NCBI RefSeq assembly: GCF_014841125.1
Contig: NZ_JACYTQ010000001.1
Location: forward strand, 868,001 to 932,000
Direction of reading: 5' to 3'
DNA length: 64,000 bases
Source of the DNA: Echinicola arenosa
GTDB taxonomy: Bacteria; Bacteroidota; Bacteroidia; Cytophagales; Cyclobacteriaceae
The notes beneath the pieces are model-generated. The model searched no databases. It saw nothing but the letters and a program-made list of their open reading frames with translations, and was not told where the DNA came from. Positions 54,147 to 63,405 of this stretch are shown piece by piece (position 1 is the stretch's first letter; every line of letters begins with the position of its first letter). Both the position numbers and the translations under genes were made by a program.

Positions 54147-55733
54147 CTATTTATCAGCTGATTTTATACAAATAAGCTCCTTTAAAGTCCTATGGTATAA
54201 CTTTCCATTCGCAAACGAAGGCGTGTTGACAGACCAGGTTTTCTCAAAGGGGCCAAGATCATTTACACTAACCAAAGCACTCTTATCAAAATACTCTGTA
54301 TCTGTGCGCACGCAATAAACAACTCCCAACATTGTTGTAAAAAATACCTTATCGTTAACGCAAATAGGATTCCCATTAAAATTCCAATGCCACCCATCCC
54401 TTTGGGATCTTTTATCATGAGCTACATCAAGCCCTCTGACATTGGTGGTTTGGGTCTTCAAATCTTGGTTCCAAAGATAATTTTTCGTTCCTCCTTCATG
54501 ACTGACCTGAACAGGAACTTGGAGATACTCCACCTTGCCAGTTTCCAAATCCACTTTTCCAAAAGAGTAATCAGGTCCAATATTATCCCTGTAGTTCCCT
54601 TTTTTAAAACACATAAAAAAAAGCTTTTCACCCACCTTAATATTGGAATACCATGCTGGAAAAACCACAGGGTTTAACTTCTCATTCATGTCAATATTCT
54701 CAAACAAATCATATTGCTTCTTTTCTGAATTCCACAACCTAACATCTACATTATTCACAAGAGATATTTTCTTTTCCAAATTTCCTTTCTGGGAATTTAA
54801 AACATGGATTTCATTCTTACTTTCAGTAAACCAAATGGCTCGATTTTCATCCCAATTAGCATGGTAAAGAGCCATCCCTTCATTTGTGGAATATTGCCAA
54901 ATCTGACTCCCATTTTCAAGATCAATTAAGGAGTAACCTTTCGGTAGCTCTGGCACCCCATGGTGACCACCACGCCCAATCAAAACAGCATATCTACCAT
55001 CCTTCATTTCACCGAACTGAGGAGTATTATAATGTGTAAGCCCATCCTCCGAAATCCATTTTACGGTTCCGGTATGCTTATCAATGGCATAAATATAATT
55101 CCAACCATAAACACAGTCGCCACCTTTCTCCCAATAAGGCTCCATATTCAAAACTACATCGCCGTGGACAATTGGCTCAAACTGTTTGTTGAAAGGAAAA
55201 CGAACACCATCCAGCTCTTCAATAGGCTTCCAATTCCTTTCCCATTGCCTATTTCCTTCAAAATCAAAACAGCTGAGGTTACCACTGGCATTATAAAACC
55301 AAACATATTCCCCATCTGTCACGGGCCCTGGCGTGCTGGAGTCGGAAAACCCATACATATATTCACTTTTCACACTACCGCTCAATTTTCTTTGCCATAA
55401 AACCCCACCGTCTTTTGCATCCACACACAAAGCCAAAATATCAGCCCCCATCAAATCACTTTTTTCCTTGATGGAGGTAATTGGCTTCATCACAGTAAGA
55501 AAAATCCGATCATTCCACACCGCAATCCCACTTTGCCCACCCTCAGGCAAGGTCGTTTTCCAAAGGATATTTTCTCCGGTAGTCACACTAAAGCTTTCCG
55601 GAACTTGATCAACGGTCTCTATCTCCCAATTTCCATTCGGGCCAGAAGGCTGTGGCCAATTGGGACTGACTGATTGGTTTTGGTAACAACCCATGAAAAC
55701 AAGAAGGACTATAGCAATATGAACTTTATTCAT
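54147..55733 (-). CDS. PQQ-type beta-propeller lipoprotein
   Basis: 528-residue lipoprotein (VFMGCYQNQ, Cys16) with PQQ-like/quinoprotein propeller blades: ENILWKTTLPEGGQSGIAVW, LALCVDAKDGGVLWQRKL, IYAIDKHTGTVKWISEDG, YSLIDLENGSQIWQYSTN, VFFTTMLGVVYCVR and LYHRTLKELICIK. The W/G-rich blade pattern is clear, but I see no PQQ-enzyme catalytic Asp/Glu set, so it is more probably a binding or scaffold protein like BamB relatives than a dehydrogenase. It lies after a terminator that closes the locus 4 SusD unit, so it is probably transcribed separately; the 322-bp gap before it contains that terminator and otherwise nothing I can name. Confidence 0.85.
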   Translation of the reverse strand: MNKVHIAIVLLVFMGCYQNQSVSPNWPQPSGPNGNWEIETVDQVPESFSVTTGENILWKTTLPEGGQSGIAVWNDRIFLTVMKPITSIKEKSDLMGADILALCVDAKDGGVLWQRKLSGSVKSEYMYGFSDSSTPGPVTDGEYVWFYNASGNLSCFDFEGNRQWERNWKPIEELDGVRFPFNKQFEPIVHGDVVLNMEPYWEKGGDCVYGWNYIYAIDKHTGTVKWISEDGLTHYNTPQFGEMKDGRYAVLIGRGGHHGVPELPKGYSLIDLENGSQIWQYSTNEGMALYHANWDENRAIWFTESKNEIHVLNSQKGNLEKKISLVNNVDVRLWNSEKKQYDLFENIDMNEKLNPVVFPAWYSNIKVGEKLFFMCFKKGNYRDNIGPDYSFGKVDLETGKVEYLQVPVQVSHEGGTKNYLWNQDLKTQTTNVRGLDVAHDKRSQRDGWHWNFNGNPICVNDKVFFTTMLGVVYCVRTDTEYFDKSALVSVNDLGPFEKTWSVNTPSFANGKLYHRTLKELICIKSADK

Positions 55734-55989
55734 GATAGTAGTTTTTTAAAAAACTTTAAAAGATGAATATCTATTATTCAGCAAAACTCCCCATAACCAA
55801 ATGATAATACTTAAACCCGAAATTGGCAATTGAAATCCTATTGCAGCCTGAAACCACTTCAAAATCAGCCGTTTTGATGATATTTTCTAATTCAATAAAG
55901 CGATAAAATACCTCAATCTCCAAATAGTCTGATCATCTTGGATTTTCAATCCTCATAATGAATTCTAGTTCATAATTCGGATAAAAAAC

Positions 55990-56041
55990 AAACCCTTGAC
56001 TCCCCTGAATTCACAGGTTTATCAAGGGTTTAAAAACTTAT
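55990..56041 (-). terminator. Terminator after SusD of locus 4
   Basis: Arms AAACCCTTGA (55990-55999) and TCAAGGGTTT (56032-56041) pair perfectly around a 32-nt loop. On the minus strand the exit is GTTTTTTAT. It starts 15 bp past the SusD stop. Confidence 0.78.
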
Positions 56042-56055
56042 TTATTTATTAAAAT

Positions 56056-57837
56056 CTATTCCCATCCAGGGTTTTGATCCAGACTCGGATTCAAAGCGAT
56101 TTCCTGAGATGGCACCGGATATAGATATTGATAATCCTCCCAAGCTGGTGGCGTTCCAGGGAAAAACTGGATATAGCCTTCATCAGCTCCACCTTGAATT
56201 GGGATACGGTTGTTCACATCAGCTCCAACAATCCATCTTCCCAACTTTGGATCATTGGTATAATCCATTTTTTTCCATCTTCTCAAATCATTGAATCTGA
56301 AACCTTCTGCCATTAATTCAATTCCTCTTTCTCTTCTAATCTCCCAAAGTATAGGATCTACTTCTGGATCTCTCGTCGGGTCAAAATCAGTCCCAACAGC
56401 AGAAACTGTCATGGGTGCCACTTCGCCACGTTCTCTCAACATGTTAATGGTAGCATCGGCCACTGTTTGATCAAACTCACCCAATTCCCATTTTGCTTCG
56501 GCGTAGTTGACCAAAACTTCTCCCATTCTGAAAATTGGAGCATCATTAAAGTCATTGTTCTGGATGTCATGAAGTCTGTTATAATACTTAAACAACTTGT
56601 AACCAGTCCTGGAAACATTGTAAGGATCACCTTCATTGAAATCTCTAAAATGTGGTGAAACCCTTAATATATAACCAGCATGGTTCCTACTTGGCAATTG
56701 CTTTTGAGTAGCATCGGTAATCCCTTCCATAAAGTCAATATACTCACGATCTTGCTCATCATCAGTATACTCCCAAGCCAAACGATTACCTGATACAGGC
56801 TTAACTCTAAAAGGAGGAGTAATGGTGTAAAGCATCCTTAAATCCCTGTTTCGGAACTCTGCATAAGGATCTTGATCCGTTTCAAATAAATCACTGTTCC
56901 ACCGGGTTTGCCCATCTTTCATCAAGTATGAGTCCGCCCCTCTTTTGGTAATATCCCAATTACCAGCTGAATTTCGATGTCTAGAAGTAAGCACATGAGT
57001 CAAAACTCCATTCTCATAGCTCTTATACAACAAAATCCCAGGCACTCCCGCCAAATCTGCACTGTTGAATAGCTCATTATAGTTTGGATGTAAGGTAGGA
57101 TTATTGGCGATTAATTCAGCCCCCGCATCCGCACTTGCCCGAAGAAAAGTTTCAGCTTCTTGTAAGCCATGATATTTTCTCCATGTCCCTTCAAATAAGC
57201 CAAACCTAGTAATAAAAGCCCTGATCACATCACTACTGATAGAATTTGAAGGTATGCCGTTGGTACCGGGCTCCATAATATTCTCTTCGGCAAAGAGCAA
57301 GTCATCCAGCATTTGCTGAGCCACTTCTGCTCTAGGAGTTCTAGGTGCATACAATAACTCATCATCATCTGTAAGTACCCTGTCTATCCATGGCACATCA
57401 CCATACGCTGCAATTTTATCATAGTAATCATAGGCTCTAAAGAAATAACCGATGGCTCTCCAGTGATTCTTTTCTGCCTCAGACATATCTGAAGCATCTA
57501 AGTTTTGCAGCATAATATTCACCCTTCTTACGAAGGAAAAATTCCAAATTCCCGAAGTAGTTGGAATAGTTTGTCTTCCCCAGATCCATGCTGACCCTTG
57601 ATTGGAATTATTATGCATCATAAGGTCTCCATCCCACTCGCTGTTAGGAACACTCAGGTCATAACCAGGAAATATGGTATAGAACCCAAATGCATAAGTC
57701 TGCGTCACTTGGAAATTGGCAAAAGCATTATCTTCTGAAAAGGCCAGTTCTGGAGATTTGTCCAAGGTGCTCTCCACGCAGCTTGTCATCATCCCCATAA
57801 GTGAAAGACCTAGGGCTATATTTTTTATCATTTTCAT
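56056..57837 (-). CDS. SusD/RagB-family glycan-binding lipoprotein (locus 4)
   Basis: 593-residue surface lipoprotein with lipobox Cys20 (GMMTSCVESTLDKSP). N-terminal SusD-like domain includes AIGYFFRAYDYYDKIAAYGD and VPWIDRVL; C-terminal RagB region includes VLVNYAEAKWELGEFDQTVA, NMLRERGEVAPM and RRERGIELMAEGFRFNDLRR, ending YLYPVPSQEIALNPSLDQNP. Slightly longer than the SusD proteins of loci 2 and 3. It starts 12 bp after its SusC. No glycan enzyme is adjacent, so the substrate is unknown. Confidence 0.96.
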   Translation of the reverse strand: MKMIKNIALGLSLMGMMTSCVESTLDKSPELAFSEDNAFANFQVTQTYAFGFYTIFPGYDLSVPNSEWDGDLMMHNNSNQGSAWIWGRQTIPTTSGIWNFSFVRRVNIMLQNLDASDMSEAEKNHWRAIGYFFRAYDYYDKIAAYGDVPWIDRVLTDDDELLYAPRTPRAEVAQQMLDDLLFAEENIMEPGTNGIPSNSISSDVIRAFITRFGLFEGTWRKYHGLQEAETFLRASADAGAELIANNPTLHPNYNELFNSADLAGVPGILLYKSYENGVLTHVLTSRHRNSAGNWDITKRGADSYLMKDGQTRWNSDLFETDQDPYAEFRNRDLRMLYTITPPFRVKPVSGNRLAWEYTDDEQDREYIDFMEGITDATQKQLPSRNHAGYILRVSPHFRDFNEGDPYNVSRTGYKLFKYYNRLHDIQNNDFNDAPIFRMGEVLVNYAEAKWELGEFDQTVADATINMLRERGEVAPMTVSAVGTDFDPTRDPEVDPILWEIRRERGIELMAEGFRFNDLRRWKKMDYTNDPKLGRWIVGADVNNRIPIQGGADEGYIQFFPGTPPAWEDYQYLYPVPSQEIALNPSLDQNPGWE

Positions 57838-57849
57838 TTAATTCCTGAT

Positions 57850-60800
57850 TTAAAGTGTCACATTAAGTCCTACAGATACCTTTTTGATAAAAGGGTAATT
57901 ACCTCCTTGACTGACATTGGTCAGCTCAGCATTTAAACCATCAGGCAAATGATCAAAGTTGAATAGATTCTCCCCAGACACATACATCCTTAAGCGACTG
58001 ACCTTTAACTTACTCAACAAAGCTTTATTAAGAGAATAGCCTAATGTGATATTTTGGACCCTTAGATAAGCACCATTTGAAAGGTACTTTGTTTGCGTCC
58101 TTAAATTACCACCATAGTTACCTCCACCATTAGGGTAGTTTCTTGGATAAAAAGCATTGGTATTTTCAGGAGTCCAATAATCCAATTGATGTTTATAAAT
58201 GGTTGTAAATTCAAAGGTATAAGGGAATACAACTGGATTGCTAATCCATACATCACGCTTACCAATTCCACGTATGAATAAAGAGAAGTCAAAGTTTTTA
58301 TAAGAAACAGATCCATTTAATCCAAACTCAAATCGTCTATTTGAGTTACCAATGATCGAACGATCACCAGGGTCAGAAAGCGTACTATTACCTGTAAAGA
58401 TTTCTCCATCTCCATCTAAATCAACATATTTGATATCTCCAGGATTTTGGTTCACACCATTGTACGCTGGTACACCTTCTTTAAGCTGTCCATTCAGCAG
58501 ATTCCCATCTAATGACCCCTCTACAAAGTCATCGACTGTATAATAACCGTCTGTGGTAAAACCCCAAATCTCTCCTGCCATTTGTCCGACATAATACTGA
58601 CTCAAGAGTCCCGCTTCGTTCTTGAACTTGGTAATTTCAGTAGAATTATCATACAAGTTAAACCCTACACTGTAATCGAAGTCACCCTGTCTTTCTCTCC
58701 ATTTAATATCGAGTTCCCAGCCTATGGTCTTCAAATCTGCCACATTCTGCAAAGGAGCATTTGCCCCCAAAACATTTGGTAATTGAGAGCCTGGCGCTAG
58801 CATATCTAACGTCTGCCTATTGTACCAATCAAAAGCTGTGTACAACTTATTTTCAAATAAACCAAAATCAACACCAAGATTAAGCGTTCTTACTCTTTCC
58901 CAAGTATAGCTCGCACTCACCAAGTCAGGAGCACTTAAGCTAACTGCTCTTGTTCCAGCGTCCACATCAATCCATCCTGCGTTGTAAGTAGACATGGTAG
59001 GCAAATAAGGGTAATTCCCCCAAGTGTCTTGAATAGCCTGGTTTCCTATTTCTCCCCATGAAGCCCTTAGCTTCAAATTGGTAATGGACTGTGCTATATC
59101 GGCCATAAAAGGCTCACTGCTTACTTTCCATGCCGCCGCTACTGAAGGGAAAAAACCGAATCGATCGCCTTCAGGGAATCTAGAAGAACCATCGTAACGT
59201 CCATTAATCTCCAATAAATACCTGTTTTTCAAGGAATAATCTACCCTACCAAAGAACCCTATAATGCCATAGTCTGTATAACCATCATTGACATTAATAA
59301 CACCAGTAGACGTAGACAGACCGGGATTGTCAGGAGATATCAACATTTGACGAGATGCACTAAAAGATTCAGCTACAGAAACCTGTTGATTCATCCCCAA
59401 CATAAAATTGAGCTCATGATCTCCCAGCTGCTTATTATATTTTCCATAGAGATTTACTGCATGATAATTACGCTTCCAAGAATTCGTCAAATAAGAAGAT
59501 TGGCTTGGCTGATAAGGAGAAATTGCCAAAGTAGCAGGATTGATCATGGTGGGGGTATAGGAAGGATCCTGTACTTCTGTTCTTTTCTTTTCAAAAGTAT
59601 ATTCTGCGTTCAATTCCATTCCCCTAATTGGCTTCAAAGTAGCCCGGCCGAAGAAACGGACCAGCTCATCATAGTTTTCACGCATTGGAGAATACTTTAT
59701 CAAATTAGCCGGAGTGGCAAACGGTAAACTTTCTCCATCTATTTCGCCCATTCCTATAGGTGTTGCAGAATGAAAATTAATTGCGCTATAATACATACTA
59801 CTCCAGCTTCCACTCACCGGTCCAGTTCTAAGACCATTCTTATAAAAAGAATTGAAGGTCGTACTAAATTTTGGAGTTATTTGCGTGGTTAGATTAAGGT
59901 TTACATTATAACGGGTATAGCTATCCTTGTCAGTGACCATGATTCCATCTTCATCATTGTACCCCAGTGAAGCCCTATAGGTAGTCTTTTCAGATCCTCC
60001 AGTTACGGACAGATTATGGATTTGTTCAAATCCGCTAGCACCGAGAAACTCCCCATAAAGGTCATTTTCACGTACATAATACCGAAGCCCACTATCATCT
60101 GTGATATAACCATCAGGATAAGCACTTGGATTGGCATTATATTCATTAATGTTGCCTAACCAAGTATCTACATCTTGGCCAGTCCAATAAGTCTGCTGTC
60201 CCCAATCTCTCAATGCAGAAACAAATTCCAAAGGAGAGGCCTTTTGGGGCAAAGTACTTGGTTTGGTAAAACCAAAATTATTGGAATATTCTAATTTCAT
60301 GGGTTGATTTTTTCCACCAGACTTTGTGGTAATCAAAATCACCCCGAAGGCGGCTTCCGCGCCATAAATGGAAGCTGCTGATGCATCTTTCAATACGTTG
60401 ACACTTTCGATATCCCTCGGATTTACATCATCCAAGCTCATTGGAATATTATCCACCAAAACTAAAGGACCAGAACCAGGATTGATAGATTCAAAGCCCC
60501 TGATACTGATTGAGGTTCCAGAGCCCGGCTGGCCGCTACCATATGTAATTTGAAGCCCAGGTACAGACCCTTGAAGAGCTTTGGCTGCATCAGTTACCGG
60601 ACGATCTCCTAACACTTTGTCCATCTTTACCGTGGTTACCGCACCGGTTACATCCTCCCGTTCTTTTGAGCCAAACCCTACTACTACTACTTCATTAAGG
60701 GCTGACACTTCTTCTTCCATAATCACGTTAACTATGGTTCTGGCTCCTACAGCAACCTCCTGAGACATATATCCAATTGAAGAAAAAACCAATACAGCTC

Positions 60801-61335
60801 CTTCTTCTGGCACACTAAGCGTGTATTTTCCATCAATATCAGTAACTGTCCCTCTAGTGGTTCCTTTTAGTAATACATTGACCCCTGGTATTCCCTCCGG
60901 TTCATTTTCTGAGGTAATCGTTCCTGAAATCTCCTTTTCCCTAACTTCATTTGCTAAGGTCAAAGTCCCCTCTTTTTGGACCCTGCTTACACTAATGGTT
61001 TCATTTACCTGTCTGAACCTCAAATTCGACTGCTGTGATATTTCCCTAAGGTATTCCTCCACAGAGGCTTGTGCTTTGCTTACATGCACTTTCATTTTCA
61101 AATCCACTCCTTTATCTGTAAAGAAGAAGCTGAAAGCGGTCTTTTGCTCAATTTTGTCAAACAATCGCTTTAGCGACGTTTCAGAAGTATTGAGCTCAAT
61201 CATCACTTCTTCTATATCTTTCGCCTGAGCACTTGCCGAAACGGCCGCCAAGGAAGACATAGCTAAAATCATGATCATGCAGCCACAAATAGCATACTTT
61301 GTTGACATGATTAAAATTCGTAAGTAATTATTCAT
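57850..61335 (-). CDS. SusC/RagA-family TonB-dependent transducer (locus 4)
   Basis: 1161-residue outer-membrane importer. The first ATG (61335) gives MNNYLRILIMSTKY; an internal ATG at 61308 would leave a more compact signal peptide (ending SASAQA). STN domain about 45-118 (ETSLKRLFDKIEQKTAFSFF), carboxypeptidase-regulatory-like domain about 135-210 (ISGTITSENEPEGIPGVNVL), TonB box and plug (LNEVVVVGFGSKEREDVTGA; NPRDIESVNVLKDASAASIY; GVILITTKSGG), and the barrel ends KKVSVGLNVTL. A transducer by virtue of its STN domain. Its 143-bp leader contains two adjacent inverted repeats. Confidence 0.97.
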   Translation of the reverse strand: MNNYLRILIMSTKYAICGCMIMILAMSSLAAVSASAQAKDIEEVMIELNTSETSLKRLFDKIEQKTAFSFFFTDKGVDLKMKVHVSKAQASVEEYLREISQQSNLRFRQVNETISVSRVQKEGTLTLANEVREKEISGTITSENEPEGIPGVNVLLKGTTRGTVTDIDGKYTLSVPEEGAVLVFSSIGYMSQEVAVGARTIVNVIMEEEVSALNEVVVVGFGSKEREDVTGAVTTVKMDKVLGDRPVTDAAKALQGSVPGLQITYGSGQPGSGTSISIRGFESINPGSGPLVLVDNIPMSLDDVNPRDIESVNVLKDASAASIYGAEAAFGVILITTKSGGKNQPMKLEYSNNFGFTKPSTLPQKASPLEFVSALRDWGQQTYWTGQDVDTWLGNINEYNANPSAYPDGYITDDSGLRYYVRENDLYGEFLGASGFEQIHNLSVTGGSEKTTYRASLGYNDEDGIMVTDKDSYTRYNVNLNLTTQITPKFSTTFNSFYKNGLRTGPVSGSWSSMYYSAINFHSATPIGMGEIDGESLPFATPANLIKYSPMRENYDELVRFFGRATLKPIRGMELNAEYTFEKKRTEVQDPSYTPTMINPATLAISPYQPSQSSYLTNSWKRNYHAVNLYGKYNKQLGDHELNFMLGMNQQVSVAESFSASRQMLISPDNPGLSTSTGVINVNDGYTDYGIIGFFGRVDYSLKNRYLLEINGRYDGSSRFPEGDRFGFFPSVAAAWKVSSEPFMADIAQSITNLKLRASWGEIGNQAIQDTWGNYPYLPTMSTYNAGWIDVDAGTRAVSLSAPDLVSASYTWERVRTLNLGVDFGLFENKLYTAFDWYNRQTLDMLAPGSQLPNVLGANAPLQNVADLKTIGWELDIKWRERQGDFDYSVGFNLYDNSTEITKFKNEAGLLSQYYVGQMAGEIWGFTTDGYYTVDDFVEGSLDGNLLNGQLKEGVPAYNGVNQNPGDIKYVDLDGDGEIFTGNSTLSDPGDRSIIGNSNRRFEFGLNGSVSYKNFDFSLFIRGIGKRDVWISNPVVFPYTFEFTTIYKHQLDYWTPENTNAFYPRNYPNGGGNYGGNLRTQTKYLSNGAYLRVQNITLGYSLNKALLSKLKVSRLRMYVSGENLFNFDHLPDGLNAELTNVSQGGNYPFIKKVSVGLNVTL

Positions 61336-61372
61336 ATTTTAGATTTTGATTGAAACATTGGGTTTTATAAAA

Positions 61373-61448
61373 TATCAACTTATCAATTGACCGTTGGCAG
61401 TTGATACCTAAATTCGGTGTTGCCGGAAAGTATTGGCGTACTTTCCGG
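61373..61448 (-). promoter_or_regulatory. Two leader hairpins between FecR and SusC genes (locus 4)
   Basis: The first is CCGGAAAGTA (61423-61432), 6-nt loop, TACTTTCCGG (61439-61448), perfect. The second is TATCAACT (61373-61380) paired with AGTTGATA (61399-61406), with the small palindrome TCAATTGA inside. Both lie in the susC leader on the minus strand. No T-run follows in that direction, so they are more likely RNA-stability, processing or operator elements than terminators. Confidence 0.45.
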
Positions 61449-61478
61449 TTCTTTTCATACAATTTCAATACATAGGCA

Positions 61479-62507
61479 TTAATGGGTTATTTTAATGGTT
61501 ACTTTATCCTTATCAATAGCAAAGTCAAAGCTCATCGAATAGCTCAATACATCAAGCACATTATCAAGGGATTCTCCATCCCTAAACTTGCCTGAACCTT
61601 TTACAGCGCTCGCATCTCCCTTTACAGTTATGGTCACACCATACCATCTTTCCAGCTCTTTGATAATTTCAGGAAATGGAGTCCTATTAAACTCCAAAAC
61701 CCCATACATCCACTGGGTAATAAATTTCATATCTATCTTTTGCTTTTTCAATGAAGGAGAATTTCCCTTTACCACCGCTCCTTCACCAGGGTCTAAAAAC
61801 AAAACCTGATCTGTCACTTCATCACTGACACTCACTTTTCCAGTTAAAAGTGCCACCTCAATTTTTTCATCCTCAAAAGCTTTAATGTTGAATGACGTAC
61901 CTAAGGCTTGAGTAATTAACCTATGGCTTTTCACCTCAAATGGATGCAAACTATCCTTCTTCACTTCAAAAAATGCTTCGCCAATTAAAGTTATTTTCCG
62001 ATCATTAATAAAGTCTTTTGGATAGGTGATGCTGCTCTCAGAATTTAAAAACACCATAGATCCATCAGGAAGCCTAATTTTTGTCTTCATACCAGATGGA
62101 TTGGATTTCGTTACAAAAACTTTCTCCTGAATTATTTCCTCTTTAGGTACCTTTTTAAAAAAATTAAAAGTTAAAAGTGACAATAAAAAAACAATGGCCA
62201 TTGAAGCCGCAATTTTCCAAGCCAACAATCTTTTCCTATTATCCATTAACCTAACTTCTTTCTTATGGGACTTTGAATGAGTTAGTATTACCTCATTATT
62301 TTTCTTATGATGAGTCTTTTCTAGTAATGTTTCAATGTCTAACTCTACATAATTTTCATTTTTATAAGGCTGATCCCAAGCGTCATCTATGGCAGCAGAC
62401 AGTTTTTCTCTCCCCCCTTCGGATAAAAACCATTCCACAAACTCTTTCGATTCCTGTTCAGAAAGTTTGTGTTCCAAAAAGTCTTTTAATTGTTTATACC
62501 TATCCAT
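61479..62507 (-). CDS. FecR-family anti-sigma factor (locus 4)
   Basis: 342 residues. Cytoplasmic part (FLEHKLSEQESKEFVEWFLS) to about 96, membrane helix about 97-117 (IAASMAIVFLLSLLTFNFF), FecR domain (SNPSGMKTKIRLPDGSMVFL; LIGEAFFEVKKDSLHPFEV; ALGTSFNIKAF) and DUF4974-type C-terminus (PEIIKELERWYGVTITVKG). Most similar in layout to the locus 1 FecR, including the RLPDxxxVxLN(A/S)xSS motif and ALGT(A/S)FN. It is about 900 bp from its sigma gene, with a repeated element only ~55 bp upstream of its start codon, so that element could reach into its promoter or leader. Confidence 0.94.
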   Translation of the reverse strand: MDRYKQLKDFLEHKLSEQESKEFVEWFLSEGGREKLSAAIDDAWDQPYKNENYVELDIETLLEKTHHKKNNEVILTHSKSHKKEVRLMDNRKRLLAWKIAASMAIVFLLSLLTFNFFKKVPKEEIIQEKVFVTKSNPSGMKTKIRLPDGSMVFLNSESSITYPKDFINDRKITLIGEAFFEVKKDSLHPFEVKSHRLITQALGTSFNIKAFEDEKIEVALLTGKVSVSDEVTDQVLFLDPGEGAVVKGNSPSLKKQKIDMKFITQWMYGVLEFNRTPFPEIIKELERWYGVTITVKGDASAVKGSGKFRDGESLDNVLDVLSYSMSFDFAIDKDKVTIKITH

Positions 62508-62562
62508 TTATCTCGCCTTGTAATACTATATAGACGCGAAGTAGACAAAAGACCCAGTACGC

Positions 62563-62759
62563 TTAAAATATTTTCTGATTATCCCCAATGATGCCAGTAA
62601 CCATAAATCCTTTGCTTAAGTGGTCGGAAGCCTGTCTAACTGCCAGATAGAACTGAAGCCTAAAGCAGAGGATATCTCAATCAAACAAAACGATCGTTTC
62701 CATTCGCTTTTTATCTTTTCTGGTACAGTTGCGGATATACCTATTGTTAAAATGTTTCC
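62563..62759. mobile_element. MITE-like repeated element, copy B (core about 62576-62746)
   Basis: Second copy of the element at 4360-4551, in the same orientation and the same kind of site (between an ECF sigma and its FecR gene). The core runs from TGATTATCC to GGATATACC. Flanks TTAAAATATTTTC (62563-62575) and TTAAAATGTTTCC (62747-62759) agree at 11 of 13 positions and differ from the flanking repeat of copy A, which is what independent insertions with target duplication would leave. The left 5 bases (TTTTC) are, however, common to both loci, so either the true end is slightly further left or the insertion site is preferred. The 19-codon frame lies at 62591-62650. Confidence 0.6.
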
Positions 62760-63405
62760 TTACACGTAAATCACTTGTTTAACCTATTAAATGGATCAAC
62801 TCAAGCATTTACAATGTAGCTGTTCTTCAGTATGCATTTATTAAAGCCCGGTGCTACAATTTGACCAAAGCAGGATAGCAACCTTTGTGTTCCTCGAAAT
62901 ATGTGGCAAGAAATAAAATCTTATCTGAGCTATCTGATCCCCCAACAATTCGAAAAATCAAATCATCCATTCAGCTATTTAATAGTTGGAAAAATATTGG
63001 CTTATCGCGATGAGGGATAGAAGGATTGCCAAGGTTCTTATAACCAAAACATTGAAAGGTGTGTTTCCAAGTTTTCCCAGGACTTAAGGTGTAGACAAGC
63101 CTGAATCACTGATAAGAGAAACACGGGATAAACACGGGATAAACACGGGATAAACACGGCTTAACTAGGGGTTAAATACGGGTTAAAGAGTCAATGTTAA
63201 AAATGTTACATTCATTAATATGGACCATTTTCACACCAGTAACCTGAATCCCACTGCCTGTCCGCCCGCAACGGAGATTCCATGGACCTAGCAGGGGCAG
63301 TAGAAAGGTTTAGACAATCATTTCTGTGAGATCTGAGCTGTTTTTGAGAGAATGTTTTGAAGGGTTAAATGTAATGGTGAGATAGCGGATATACAGAAAA
63401 TATTT
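62760..63405. other. Long sigma-FecR intergenic region of locus 4
   Basis: About 645 bp between the repeated element and the sigma stop codon, with no credible gene on either strand. It contains the 11-bp tandem array (63119-63184) and a patch richer in G+C around 63246-63311 with the partly complementary ends ACTGCC and GGCAGT. The rest is unremarkable A/T-rich sequence. Confidence 0.5.
63119..63184. repeat. Six-unit 11-bp tandem repeat
   Basis: Units of exactly 11 bp without gaps: AAACACGGGAT three times (63119-63151), then AAACACGGCTT, AACTAGGGGTT and AAATACGGGTT (to 63184). Identity decays towards the right, i.e. towards the sigma gene. The unit is about one helical turn, so proteins bound to it would all lie on one face of the DNA. 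Non-coding; no dyad symmetry within the unit. Confidence 0.85.

Noticed and set aside
54147-55733. PQQ-dependent dehydrogenase activity
   Set aside because: Only the propeller blade pattern is visible; I could not find the catalytic acidic residues or a haem motif.
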